Shown here in pieces: positions 1 to 12,800 of a stretch of 64,000 nt of DNA. Both the position numbers and the translations under genes were made by a program. The number at the start of each line of letters is the position of its first letter. Position 1 is the stretch's first letter. This stretch comes from Ancylostoma caninum (lineage: Eukaryota; Nematoda; Chromadorea; Rhabditida; Ancylostomatidae): the NCBI GenBank assembly GCA_037903475.1, contig JBAJFG010000562.1:868001-932000 (forward strand), read 5' to 3'. Under the pieces are notes generated by a model. That model was not told the DNA's origin, searched no databases, and was given only the letters and a program-made list of their open reading frames with translations.

Positions 1-534
1 GCTGGCCCCTTTACCGAGCATACAATTTTTTGATTCACATAAGTTTTGTGATCTGACATCATACATCTATTGTGAGTATCATGACGCTTCTTCATCCCAA
101 ATCTGGTGTCTATTGGTTAAGTCTCGACCTAACGGGAGAGCCCTGCAATCACTAAGACTCAGAATGTGAGCATACACTTTTTTTTAGTTTACATAAGTTC
201 AGATTGTCTTTTTCAAAAACTTCTAATGTTCCCTTAGTTCTTATCTCACTGAAGATACCAGCTCAATCCGTGCAGATTCCGCGGAGCAGGAGTTTTTTGA
301 GTCCTCCGAATTATGGGAACCTGTACACTATAGCTCTGCTCAAGCTACGAGTAGTTCTTTTGCAAGCCTTTTTCGTCTTTCATCACCTTTATCAACGCAT
401 TCTTTTTCTGTGAACCAACGAACATCCCAAAGTTTGTTGCGGGGCTCGGCCCCGAACCCCGTACGAAGCCCCTTCTGCTTTTCGACCCCTTTACGAAGCC
501 CAGCTTGCCCACCGACAAGTCGTGCTGGGGCCTG
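1..534 (+). repeat. Dispersed repeat, copy 1 (5' end cut by window)
   Basis: This stretch matches 14419-14986 almost along its whole length and in the same orientation. Both copies start near TTTACCGAGC and end at GGGGCCTG after a run of GTACGAAGCC/TTTACGAAGCC motifs. No coding capacity is evident; short ORFs differ between copies. The family is not recognised. Its left end may lie outside the window. Confidence 0.8.
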
Positions 535-908
535 TTTCCGGCTGCAGACGACGCCGACCCCGACGCGCGCGGCGCGGTCGCGCTGCGTCCTTCTCGAGGC
601 CGTGGGTGGACCACCGCCATTGCCGTCCACTGTATGTTGAAGAGTTCTCAAGAATGGGAATTCACCAATGCCATACCATACCAACTGGATGCGTTAAACG
701 CAAGCGTACGGCTTGCGTGCGTCTCTGAGTCGATCTTTCTTTTGTTGTCTATAATTTGTTGTATTGTGGGTCCCAAAAGGCCGAACTAGGTAGCTTGTTC
801 ATATCTGGACGTATATGATAAACTTGGGCCTAAAACATTCACTACGCGTAGCATGTTTGGGTTCACTGCTAAGAATTTAAAAAACGACTGAATTTTAGAA
901 ATTTTCAG
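535..908. other. Intronic or intergenic, GC-rich stretch, no gene seen
   Basis: A GC-rich block (about 535-620) is followed by ordinary AT-rich sequence leading to the acceptor at 901-908. I searched for a CAP-domain N-terminal exon (signal peptide, HN-x-x-R helix) and found none, so the first exons of the CAP gene probably lie left of the window. Confidence 0.5.
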
Positions 909-2875
909 GTCTATTGTGGCTAAAGGAACTGTCAGAAATGGTAAGGAAGGAAATCCCAACTGTCCAATGGCGACCAACATGTACGAGATGGTGAGTGAAT
1001 GAAAGTCCTACCAGAATTACCTAGCTATTTGCATTTTTCAGGTTTTGGGGACATTTGACTGGTTCCTTTGGGAAAATAGGGGCAAGAAGTGAGCAATAAT
1101 TCGGGAACTGTATTATTAGAAAAAAGTAACAAGCGAGTTCAGTTTTCTCGAAAGATCTCTCGGAATATTATGTCCTTGACACACATATCTCACCTATACC
1201 AGCCCCACTCTCCGCTCATAAAGTTCTTTTCGCTCATTTTTTCCCATATGAACACAGAGTGTAATCAGAGCGGAGGTTTAGAAACTTTTTTTTCGGAAAA
1301 AGATTTGCCTAAACATGCATTCAATGATTCAGAAATATCTTGCAGAGGTATGACATGGCGCTGGAGGCCGAGGCACAAGCTTACGCGAACACCTGCTCAA
1401 CCATTGGCTCAGACGTGACCTCAAGGCCAGCGTCCGGAGAAAACGTCTACACAAGCCCATCGACGACAATTTCGTTCTTTGACGCTTTCGTCAACGTTAG
1501 CAAGCATCTACATGGGAGTAATTTACACCACAATACCTTATAAGAAAGTATTCAGGCTCAACAAAATTGGTTCTCGCAGATATTCAAGAATGGTGTCAAT
1601 GCAAAGATGAAGTACACGCGATTCCTCGAACAGAAAGACATGGCACCTATTCAGTTTACTCAGGTGGGTGATTTTTTGAGTCAAGCCAATCTGAGACTTA
1701 GCAGCCAGCTTTTACCCATGTGAATATGATAGTGCTCCGCAGAGATTGACCTAGTAGAAGAAAATGGAGAGAAATAACAACGATTTTGCAATGTTAGCCA
1801 TTAATTGCATTGGTGCACCACAGAGAACAGCCCACTTGCGTTGCCAATGATGATTTTTCGCTTATGTTCTTTACTGTTTTTGCAGTGAATAAAGTCACGA
1901 AGGAAAACAGTGGAAAACGTAAGCAAAACATCAACATCGACTTCACAGCGTTCTACTGCTCTGTTGCAAGTAATTGCTGTTTCAATATCTTAATTGGAAT
2001 TCCGTTCCTCATTTTCAATGACGAGTATTTTGCTGCGCGTTTCGATCCTGTCATTTCGCCCCTTCAGGTGTGATGCTATGCTCCAGCATGACGAATTTTG
2101 AGGGAAGGGGGGTGGTGCCAAATTGCTTCCACCAAGCAACGCATCTACCTTGTTGCGGCATAATTTCACGTAAACTATTTTAAATACGATAAACATATAT
2201 CTGCATGAACAGTGGCGGTTTGATGTTTTTTCTCACGAAGAAGAGGACGAAATAGATGAGCGGACCAATCGCAACACTTTCGCACCGCCCCTTTTCCCTC
2301 CTAGCGTCCCACATTTCTGTTTTAATGTGCCAGGGATTCTCTCAGGAAAAATTTCGTTGCTCATAGTTTTTAGATGTATTTAACCTCTATTATCAAGAAT
2401 ATTACTTCGTTACAGATGGTCTGGGCTAACTCGTATAAAATTGGATGCGGCGTTCGTCGTTGCAATAGCGGCACCTTCATCGTCTGTCGCTATCGTCCAC
2501 GGTAATTAACTGTATGATTATCTCAAAATTAGCACTGAAAATTAATCAACCAGATTGACTGATATGGTCTATGGCGGCGCTATCTCGCCATGTTTCTTTT
2601 TACGCACACAAATGTTCCAGCGAACAATAGAAATCCAAGAATTAAGTTCAAATAAGGCAAAATCGTTGGCATACCGCTTCGCGGCGCTCTGTCTCCGGCC
2701 TGTGCGCCACCTTACCCTAGGGCTTCCCGTATTTCGAACGATAGGATTGATGAAGATGATGAGCGATTTCAGAGGCAACATCTACGACGAATTCATCTAC
2801 TACAGTGGAGCGGCGACTTGTGCAGCATGTCGTAACTCTTGCGTTGATGGCCTCTGCATGGCTCCGCCAGTGTAG
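909..2875 (+). CDS. CAP/SCP-domain secreted protein (ASP/VAL-like), 5' partial
   Basis: Five phase-compatible exons are visible: 909-990, 1346-1495, 1556-1663, 2416-2501 and 2773-2875 (stop TAG 2873-2875), about 176 codons. They encode the core of a CAP (SCP/TAPS) domain: AKGTVRNG and MATNMYEM, then RYDMALEAEAQAYANTC, the GENVY motif, NWFSQIFKNG, QFTQMVWANSYKIGCG, CRYRP and the CAP2 motif GNIYDEFIY, ending in a Cys-rich tail. Such proteins are secreted and greatly expanded in strongylid parasites (ASP, VAL, SCP proteins). The CAP1 motif normally reads GHFTQ; here the His of the usual His-Glu-Glu-His tetrad is replaced by Gln (QFTQMVW), while the Glu of GEN is kept. The signal peptide and first helix are not in the window. 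Exon boundaries are supported by GT/AG sites and frame. Family assignment is firm; the exact paralogue is not. Confidence 0.88.
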
Positions 2876-3042
2876 CAGTACAGTCCAACAGAAGATACAA
2901 AGTCTCCACTTTCTTTGTTTCTCGTAGCTGGAACAATAAACCTGAGCATCGCAAAGCTTGCCATATTTAAAAAAACTATGACACTACAAAAATAACGTAG
3001 TAAAACCAAACTAAGCAGATGTACCAGGAAATAATTCAGGCA

Positions 3043-3258
3043 TCATGGGATAAGATGACGATTGAGTAATCTTTTAAATGCGTTGTAGCTAACAGGAAGT
3101 GAGAGATTTTTGCGAAATTCGTTGAATTTAGAGACGGTCCTGTGCGTAAAAAAGTATCGCTGATATAAGATTTTAGGAATTATCAGTTTAAAACCGTAAG
3201 TCTCACAACGGAAGGGTACATAGTAGGATGACACACCATCTGAAATGAGATATTTCAT
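3043..3258 (-). pseudogene. Non-LTR retrotransposon reverse transcriptase C-terminal relic
   Basis: The minus strand encodes 71 residues resembling the tail of LINE reverse transcriptases: YFFTHRTVSKFNEFRKNL, then a hydrophobic link and FKRLLNRHL, the usual 'FF-xR-xx-x-W/F-N-x-LP ... FK-x-L-x-x-L' ending. There is no catalytic YxDD region nearby, so this is a 5'-truncated remnant. An open stretch further 5' on the same strand (3380-3604) could be more of it but has no motif I recognise. The assignment rests on this C-terminal signature only. Confidence 0.45.
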
Positions 3259-3697
3259 AATATCTCAATAAATAATAAAAACAAAGACGCTGATCTCTAA
3301 TCCGTTTTTAAGTCAGCCAAGGTCGACTTGCATAGATGAGCAGTGTTCATTTCTCGTGCTTATAGACGAACTCGAGACCTTACTTAGGTACAAAATAGTT
3401 TCGTGGGACCACGGCATATTTGCCAGTCTCCATACAGGCAGTTAGTAATTTGAATCTAATGGAGAGATAAGTTTTGCAGCAAATGAGTTTCTTACGATGA
3501 GAATAGCAAATGGAGAAGAACTCGTAGAAGCCCGTATGACGAGACACGACAGTCTCAACTTGGGTTCCATACCAAAGCCAGCAAGTGGAGTTTAGCAGTT
3601 TCAAGAATTGAAATTTCAGAAAAGCTTATAGTTGCAGACCTAATGTCCTCAGGTAATAAACGTGTAATGCAGAAATGTTTGCTTATTGTTTCAGATC
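3259..3697. other. Intergenic, no gene seen
   Basis: AT-rich sequence with a minus-strand open stretch (3380-3604) lacking recognisable motifs. It may be more of the LINE relic to its left. Nothing else supported. Confidence 0.4.
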
Positions 3698-3699
3698 TA

Positions 3700-3980
3700 C
3701 AGGGTGCGGCCTATGTCCTCGGACAAGAACTTTTCAGATACGATACGTTTGGCAGCTATACATTCTTTTCTAAGAACTGGGGAAAGTTTTCTGCCCATGG
3801 TCAAAAGTGGTTTTGCCTTCGTAGCCTGGCACTCATGTCTCTAAACTTGTAGGGACGTTAGGTGCAGGGAGTACCTTGGATGGAAAACCCGAATGTTAGG
3901 CCCGGTGGGCCTCGCAGTACTTCTAAAAGGTAGAAATATGAAATCAAAATCTCTTGTCCGAGCACATAAGCCGCACCCTG
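3700..3980. mobile_element. 281-bp MITE with 28-bp terminal inverted repeats, TA target site
   Basis: The left arm 3700-3727 and the reverse complement of 3953-3980 match at about 26 of 28 positions. The element is bounded by TA on both sides (3698-3699 and 3981-3982). Its ends begin CAGGGTG, the same first seven bases as the intact mariner at 37593-38881, so a Tc1/mariner-type transposase may have mobilised it. No coding capacity. Confidence 0.8.
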
Positions 3981-5030
3981 TAGAATGTCCCACATCGGTG
4001 TGCTTCACGTAGCCACTACGATCCAGTCCCTTTCAAAAACACAGAAAAAAAATTATTCGCCCACTCAATGTATCTGTTGTACCCCTTATGAATCTCTTTC
4101 CTTCTTCAGGCTTAGGCACCTGCATGTACAAAATCTTGTCCTTCACGTATTGCCGCGCAAATTACTTGAGAGAAAGTTGTGTAAACCAGTCTCATTTATC
4201 TCGCATACCCGATGTTTATTTTGGAATACTTCTAAGATTGATTTGGTCTTCCTGAGTGATGTGATCGTCACTTACAGCTGTGATATGTGGCACATAGTGA
4301 ATGGTTATAACTGCACAAGGACTATTCTTCCGAAACAGTATTTGCAAGGCGTCAATAAAATGTACACCGCCTTGAAGCTCACAAAAGTTAGTTCCACAAT
4401 TCTAGTAGGAGCCAGCCTTCCGGAGCGTTTTGAGGTTTGAATTTATAAATTTGGAAAATCTCAAAAGGTGCTCAACCTACCCGTACGAAAAAAAAAACAA
4501 CAGAAGCGCATAGAGCATACAGTCATGCAGCGTACAAGTTTACTTTTCCCCGATTGCTAATATATTTCTTATCGCGCCTATTGGCGTCATGGCGTCAATA
4601 ATGAATCATTGTTGAATATCACGTCGCTGAATGCTTTTCACTATTCCATCAATGGTATTTGACTTCTCCTCATTCTCTCCAAAGCATCTTTATTGCACTC
4701 TTTTCTCATTTTTTAGTGGACGAACCATGTCTGGTTTAGGAATCGAGAACTTGTAGAAATTGTGAAGCACCTCTTGTGTTAGTGTCGTCGAAATTAATCG
4801 GAAATGATATTCCTAAACCACTTAAAGTAAGGAAATCTGGGGAAATGAGTAAATGAATCAGTTTTTCTGAGACGAAACCTCTTCCTATTTTCAAATTGTC
4901 CCCATTCTTTTTTTTTTCGCATGACGTAGCAAACTAAAAATTCAACAGGAATGAAAAAATTATTTTGAAGGGTTACCTATGAAACGGATGGTAAATAGCT
5001 AATGGTATACATGTAACCAAATCGGATATA
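3981..5030. other. Intergenic, no gene seen
   Basis: An open stretch of 151 codons runs on the plus strand at 3985-4440 but shows no domain, signal or splice context, and its composition looks like translated AT-rich noncoding sequence. Nothing else stands out. Confidence 0.4.
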
Positions 5031-5034
5031 TATT

Positions 5035-5275
5035 CGATGGTATTTTTGAATATTCGAATGATTTATTCATTCGGGCAGCCAAAAAAAAAGTCCTACATTC
5101 GAATAATTCGTTCATTCGCATATTTCAAAACACCTTTTTCGAATTATTCAAATGTTAAAATATTTCAGGAAGTCTCATATTCAAACTACTCAGAATTTGG
5201 ATATTTCAAATTTTCTGTTCTTCGAATTATTCAAAAATTCGACTATTTCAAAAATTGTCGAATATTCCAATGTAT
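5035..5275. repeat. TTCGAA/ATTCG palindromic AT-rich repeat array
   Basis: Dense irregular repetition of GAATATTCGAAT, ATTCGAATAATTCG and similar words, bounded by GGTATTTTTGAAT on the left and ATTCCAATGTATA on the right, which form an imperfect inverted pair. A similar array lies at 16798-16946 and a short one at 34477-34545. Probably a foldback element family degenerating into simple repeats. Confidence 0.65.
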
Positions 5276-5284
5276 ATAATGAAC

Positions 5285-5425
5285 TGTGCCAGTAGCCCTC
5301 AGGGTTCGAGACCCGCAGATGTGCCAATGCGGCACTCTGATTGTCTGCGCATCCACATACTCATTGGTATCACACTTCCCATTTCCATGCAAACCACCCT
5401 CTTCCAGCCTCCAAACCATAACACA
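5285..5425 (+). repeat. Dispersed repeat containing GGCACTCTGATTGTCTGCGC
   Basis: Shares the core GTCTGCGCATCC followed by a degenerate copy of TTGATGTCACTATTTTCAC with 34985-35150 (same strand) and 7600-7745 (opposite strand). Family not recognised; no coding potential conserved between copies. Confidence 0.55.
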
Positions 5426-6822
5426 CCAAATGTGTGTGCCCTTCCAACGACGCCGTTATTCCCACATTCAATCATTTCACCAAGCATTTTTGCACACCAA
5501 CCAGCCCTTTCTGATTCACCGTATAGCTATGTTTTTCATTAAAACGTTCTATGATGCAAAGTGTGTTTCGTCAGACTTCTTGCTGATGAAAATAAACTCT
5601 TAGAGCATCTACATTGGCAGTTTCAGCTTGTGAAGGGTGTAGTGTGATGGGGAAATTTGAAGATGATGGGGAACTTGAAGGGAGAACAATTATAGAAGCT
5701 CTAAATTTGGAAATGTCTCCCTCTCGATCGGGTAACAGCAGCAAAGAACATCTATAAGTATGGAATTCTCTAAGGGGAGGAGGTCTATGTAGGTTGCTTA
5801 ATTTTCCTCTTGTAGAGTTTTCTCTGAGGCAATCTACAAAAACTTCTTACCTGTTTGGACACACATAACGTGAATCCTGACATGATGTACATGATTTGAC
5901 CCGTCCCTGCTACCAGATACGTGTCAAATCTCGCTAGAACTCGTGCGAAACGCCAGACGCATTCCAGAAGATAGGGTTGTGCTGTAGGACTTCCTCCCCT
6001 ACAAAAGATTATGTATGTGCACGAGTGGGGAATTTATTGGAAATAGTGAGCGTGTCCAGGTCAAAATTTTACGGTGTCGCTCAATCACACACGCATCATA
6101 GAATATCGCTGATCTGGTCTACCGCGCCGCGTGAGTGGTGCGACGCGGCAGACCAGACATACGATACTCTGTATTGGCGGTGATTCAACGGTATGCATAT
6201 GTCTACTTTTTAATGTTAACAAGAATGATTGCTTAGAAAAAAACGGTTGGGTAAAAGAAATTGTGATTGGCAGAACTTTCCTGTTTCTCTAAGCGGGAAC
6301 AGAGCAATGCTGTGGTGTGAGGTGTTATGTATTCTCTGGCAGTCATCGGGAGGTAGAAAAAAATAGAAGTTCGGCAAATTATTTCTAGGATGCTATTTAA
6401 CAGTGAATAACTTTATAAAATAAGGATCAGTGGTCTGTTTGGGCTACAACGCAGTGTAGAAGAATTATAACTGGTCAAGTAATGGCATTTAAGGAAGTAA
6501 TCCTAAAAACTTTACCGAGCGAGGCTTCTGCTCTGCATTTTGTTTTTCGTTGTGTAATTTTGTATTAGTTCCTAGTCCTCACATGTATGTTTTATAACCA
6601 CATTACTATCTTAGCACTGTTTGCGTGCAGAAGCGAATTTAAAATGTAAAAAGGAAAGTAACATTCTCTCGCAAAGCTCATACGATCGTTTTTTCTCTGT
6701 TCCATAATAACTTTACCTGATAATCCGCATTTTTGCCCTTTTATCACTGTGACAGCTGTCGCCCTTTCAAATTCAGGAACTGCGTGAAAACATCGTCTCT
6801 ATTGCTGTGTAAGGTGGGGCCC
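5426..6822. other. Intergenic region upstream of the prominin gene
   Basis: No ORF with coding character. A short imperfect inverted motif with ACCGCGCCGCGTGAG / GTGGTGCGACGCGG occurs near 6118-6150. The promoter of the prominin-like gene presumably lies in its right part, but no element can be named. Confidence 0.4.
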
Positions 6823-9800
6823 ATGCGGTGTCTTCGACTCCTCCTCCTCATGGACATCACCCTCTGGGCAGGTGCACAACAAAGTACGTTGGTTTCTACT
6901 GCTCAGTTGTTCCGTGATGGGTTTATACCCATGTACTAGTGAGGAATAACTAAATATTGCGTGATTTACACGCAAAGATTATTTTCCAGGATGTTCTTCT
7001 GACGTAGACCTGTCCATCCCTCTAAGGGAGGTCGATCACGGCTCACTGGGCTCATTCTATAGCATTGCTCGAGGCATATCAGAAACAATCCAACCACAGT
7101 ATTCCAAGACCACCATGGATGTAAGGTTTCGAACAATTTCTATCCAGTAGCTAGTTAGAGGTAGAACTTTTATAGAATTATCTTAATTGTCATAGTTTCC
7201 AGGAGATATTCACCGCACTTAAAACAAAAAATGTAGAAGGAGGCAAGATTTTCTCGATGGTAATGGAGGAGCAGGTAGGGGAGAACCTAATATTTATCAA
7301 TGTTGACGCCACACCTCAATGAGGGAACAGCTGGAAAAAACATCATTGTGATTGTGAATCTGATTTCTGAGTACTGATAAGAAACAGGAATAAAGCATCT
7401 TTTTGCCTTACGCTATCAGCTGGTGACGAACGTTGGGAAGCGAGGCTAGTATCTGTGAAACTGCTTTTGATGCAAAACTGATGATCGTTGAAAATATACA
7501 GGAAATAAGAGAAATAGAAAAATTTAGAAAAAGTACAATATGAGAGCGAAAAAGTAGATGTACGTGCAGAAAATTCCAAGGTCGAAGCCTGCAATCCAGC
7601 ACCTCACCACCTGTTCGAACATGTTAGATAGGAAGCAGGAGGGCTGCATGGGAGTGAGAACGATGATATCAACCAAGTGTGCGGATGCGCAGACAGTCAG
7701 AGTGCCACTGCATATGGCGTAATGCTTGCGAGCGGGCCTTGACAATCTGAGCCTGCTGTAAAAAAAAAAAACTAAGGGAGAGAAGCCAAGGAAATTTGAC
7801 TGTTTGTACATTCAGAAAATCTGAGAATTTTGGTGAATATGAATGAATGAATGAATGAATGAATGAATGAATGAATGAATGAATGAATGAATGAATAGGC
7901 GAATGAATGAATGAATGAATGAACGAATGGTATGAATGAATGAATGAATGACTGGATGAATGAATGAACGGATGAATGAATGAATGAATGAATGAGTGAA
8001 TGAATGAATGAATGAATGAATGAATGAACGAATGGTATGAATGAATGAACGAATGGTATGAATGAATGAACGAATGGTATGAATGAATGAATGAATGAAT
8101 GAATGAATGAATGAATGAATGAACGAATGAATGAATGAACGGATGAATAAATGAATGAATGAATGAACGGATGAATGAATGAATGAACGGATGAATGAAT
8201 GAATGAATGAATGAATGAATGAATGAATGAATGAATGAATGAATGTATGTATGTATGTATGTATGTATTATGTATGTATGTATGAATGTATGAATGAATG
8301 AATGAATGAATGAATGAATGAATGAATGAATGAATGGGCGATTGCAAAAAAACAACACACATAGAGAAAAGGGCATGCATCAAAGGAGAGTTTCATTGCT
8401 TTATAATGCTTTATTTCAGAAACAATCTATCATCTTCACAGCATTCGGTATTGCTATTGCATTGAGTTCACTAGTACTTGGACTGGTGGTATTAGTCGCA
8501 CATTGCACCAGTGGACGAAATAAGAAATCGGTGAGCAAAAATCATTTTCTGGTAAAACACTGGGTAGGATGCAACCCGCTTGGTCAATCTTACAAGTTCC
8601 AACGTTTTTTTTCAAAAAGACAAGGATTTGACAAGGATTTTTTCACCATTCTTGGACAAACAACTATATCCTTGTAGAAGAGGACGTTAATTTTATCACC
8701 CGATCGATGGAAAGGGTGGAAAGGAGGCGGGCAGCTGCGTTTCTCTCGTGGTCTAGGTTCTCTCAATAGAGATCTCTGGACAGAGGGGCTAGAGCCACCA
8801 GAAAAAAATGCATTTTTTGTTTCGTGGGATAAACGTCGGTAGAAGTAGAGCTATATGCCACACTACATATGCATTTCCCAGTAATTTTCCTCGAAATTGT
8901 CCTTTTTTCAGGGTGCCACTCCCAATCCTACCCGACTGTTATTCCTGATACCTCTGACATGCTCATTCGTTTTTGTACTCACTGGTGTTATCATAAACAA
9001 TCAGAGTTCGTCCGCCCTCTTTTCCTCAATGGAAAATCTGGAAACAAACCTTGATCAGGTATTGCAAGGTTAGTTGTGTCTTGTGAAAAGTTCTATGTAC
9101 CTCCTAGATAAATTGTTTGCAATAACTCGTTCCTAGAGGTAAACAAAACGCAAAAAATTGAAAAAAAAACTTTTCCATGCTTTCAAGGACGTTTCCAAAC
9201 GAAACATCACAAGCATGACATTCAGACCTCAACAAATTCTCGGAGAATGGAAAGAACTCGCTTATCTGCTTTGCGGACAATACCCTTGAAGATACCTTGA
9301 AGAAGGTGATTTTTTAAGATCATTCGTCATTCGGACCATCGATTTAGAGGCCAATCTAGTCACATGACTTGTTTGTCATGTGGGGTATTTCCCAATTCGC
9401 TAGTGAGACTGACAGAGAACAGTTTTTCCAAATAGATGACGTAGCCGAGTCTGAACAGTTTTTCCAGGTAACCACAAATGTCCAAACAATGCCGAAATTT
9501 TTGATGGATACATTCAGGGAGCTCATTGGAATCAATAATTTCGATCAGGTGTGGAACTCTGGATTACTTTAGTTAAAATATGGCTGAAAACGCATAAATT
9601 GTCATTTTGATTCGGTTTTGGTTCCTTTACGGACACCGCCAAACGACCGCTAAGCAGCACCGCCGCGAAGTGATTTCTTACCGTGACGCGCTTGCCCTGA
9701 CACGTTCTGACATGTACCACGTGAAACCCAACGTGTCGTTTTTCGTCAATACCTGTTAGGATGCATGTGCGACGTGTCAGAATGCGCTAGAACCAACGAA

Positions 9801-12800
9801 ATATCGTGACGAGACCCCACCATGGCGTTGTTGCTTGCGCTTGCGATGCGGAGCCAACAAGTGAACCAAGAATGGATCAGGATGATTTCGGCTATGCGTT
9901 CATCAGTAGTTTTAATAATATGATAGATATTATATTATTTTTTTCTTTTCCTTTTTACTTGCCTTATATACAGTGAAAAATCTCACCTTATGCAGGTGGA
10001 TATCAACCGGATCCAGGCAACAATCACAGCGTCGCGCAGCCAGTGCAAGACTATAACTGATTCTATCAAAGACCTACAAAAAGGTGCCCTGAGCCGTGAG
10101 TGTGCTGTGAAGCTGAATGCGCTAAAAGCGATTATAGAATCGCTGACGGATCAGCTCGAAAAAGTCGAGGTGAGTATCAATTTGATCTATCAAGGATTTC
10201 AAGGGAAAAGCTCTTGAATCACTCCGAACGTTGAGGGTTAAAGGGATAAATTGGGTATCTCCTGCGCTGAAAGACAGCAATCAGAAATTTTCAACCCTGA
10301 GCAGCGAACCCCGTAACATTTCTCAACCCTGGAAATTTCGCGAAATTATGAGCAAATGACTACTATATTCTGAGGTTTGCAGAAAATTAGTCCTCAAAAC
10401 TATTGCAGGGGATCATCCCCATCGGAAGTATCCCAGACAAAGCCAGTAAGGACCTATCCAGAATCATAAACGAGAAGGTGAGCCGATTTTATCCCTACTG
10501 GAAGCGTTATTTGGTCTTTCTGGACTTTTTTAAACAATTCACTTTATTTCCTGAGCAAATTTCCCTTCTAAAGCTGCTGCTATACTCCACGAGTAGTATA
10601 GAATCTTGAGTCGCTATGGCGTAGAGGCAACGGTTTCGATAGGTATCGATTGCTGGGCGACGAAAGCTGCGACGGTGCTGGCGACGCGCCACACGCAATC
10701 GATATGCACCAAAACCACTGCCGCTGCATCACAGTCAACGGAAGCGCTGAAGAAACGCTATGGCGCCTGGAAATTCAATTCTTTTTCTTCTACATTTTTC
10801 TTTCCAGACAAAAGCCGAGGTTGATACAGCCACTGATAAAGTCCGTAAGAAGTGGGACGGATATCGAACGAAAGCAGAAGACGATCATACGATCTCCGAT
10901 TTTCTAAATAACGTCGAAAGAAGAAACGGAGAGGTCTTGGGAAAGACGTACTCGGTCAGTTGTTCTAAGTGATCCTTCGATTACATGTATCGCAAAGAAA
11001 TTTTTTTAAAAAATTGTAGTTGGATACTTGCAGTGATTACTAGGCTGACATGACAGCAATTTAAGAGGTAAGAGCAGTTTATACTAGGCGCGTGCTTACG
11101 TCACTCGAGCGACAATACGATGAATTCCAATCAGCCGGCGATCGCACGGAATTCTTATTCGTGGTGTACAAGACACGTTGACAGATCTTCATGAGAAATC
11201 TTTTGCTAATGACTGCATCTAACGGATGTCTCACGCATTCCGGCTAGTTCATGCGTGCGTTCGACGCGCATGCGTCTATGTATATGGTGAGTACAGGCCC
11301 CACCGCAGCCCTGACGCTCAGACGCATGCGTTTGTGCCCTCGTTGCGTCGTCCATGGTTACTCTTGTACACACTCGCTCAGATACTTGTTCGGTTATTCT
11401 TGCACTTGTTCCAACAGCTTTAAAGGCAAGGTCTGGTTAAAATCTTGCCCACCCAGGTTTTTTGTTTTCTGGAGTCCAAACCGTATGTGTAACAAGTATG
11501 TCCAGTTTGAGACCTCGGTATAAGCTCTATCGCTAGATATGGGACAAAATGTCCGAGTATTACTGTGGCCGTGGGAAAACGCGCTCCAACCAGCAAAAGC
11601 TGCGCACGAGCATAGTGAACAGCGATGGACACTCCGATACATACGGCCTAATGAACACTTCGTGAAACCTTCCCGACTCCACCAAACGGACCAACGTCCC
11701 TATGAATATGAATTTTTCCTACGACACCACAATAGACAACATGTAGGGCGCGCCGTGTAACGTCACTTGAAAGCACGGACGCCGCAAACCCACAGACGCC
11801 ATACCGAAATTGGCCGATGGGAAGCGTTTGTTGTGGGATCTTTTCAAGGATTTTTCTATAGTTTTCGTCCAAAGCGTCGCCGTGGACTATGAATCCAATA
11901 AAAATCAGGGAGATGTACCTTTAAGGCTCTGTAAACTCCCAATACGAAAATTCTCTCACCTCAAGGAGGAAGTTCCCGCTGCCTTAAGGCAGTTTATACG
12001 AGGTGTGTGCGTCAGTCACGCGTTATACGCGCGTAAGACCGACCAACGCGACACGTATGTATGTGCACCGTGAATGAATACCGTTATCAAAAAGAGCAGC
12101 GAGGCCGCAAACGCGTGCGTCTCCTCTGCGTCAGGCCTGCGGCTAGTCCCGTCCTTCATCATATAGACGCACACGGAAAGAATCCAGGCATCTAGTTTAA
12201 ATTGCGCATTCGAGCAACAGTTATTCTCTGGAGTAGTTTTGCATTTTTTTCTTTCAGAGTAACGTCTACACCACGACAAGGACGGTTTTTGCTCCACTCG
12301 TCACCATCCCCGGAATAATCGCGATGTTATTCATAATGGCTACAGCTACACTCTTAGTCATATGTGTGTTTTTCTGTGAATCTAATGGAGAAGAACAAGT
12401 TTTCTTTTATTTCTTTGATAGAAAACGAATAAACAGAGCCGAATATCTTTATTTGAAGGGTGCCTTGGCTTCGGATCATCTCATTTCCGTCATTCAGCAC
12501 ACTCCGGATCTTTTCTTATGACTGGATTCTATCTGCTCGTTCTGCTAGCGTTTTTTGTGATCACCCTCAGCAGGTAGTTCAACAATTTTGGATTCCACTA
12601 GGTATCAAGCTTAATCTACTGTTTTCTTACTGTTAATTATTCTAGTGTTGAATATCTCGGCGGTTCGTTAATATCGGCCGCTTGCCAGACGCTCTTTCAA
12701 GACCCCACCTTTTCTCGACTACCCCACTTTGACAATGTGGAATTGAAGTTATCCCCGGAAGAGATCGCATCGGTCAATATCTCTTTCAGGTATGTTGCAG

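Noticed and set aside
3985..4440. 151-codon plus-strand ORF
   Set aside because: No motif, signal peptide or splice context, and composition like translated AT-rich DNA.
7669..8383. Long minus-strand ORFs of Phe-Ile-His-Ser repeats (over 200 codons)
   Set aside because: They are translations of the (GAAT)n satellite in an intron; a four-base repeat without stops is open by chance.
9369..9467. ORF upstream of prominin exon 7 starting near 9369
   Set aside because: It reads through the intron; the acceptor at 9460-9467 with phase-0 continuity from exon 6 explains the coding part.
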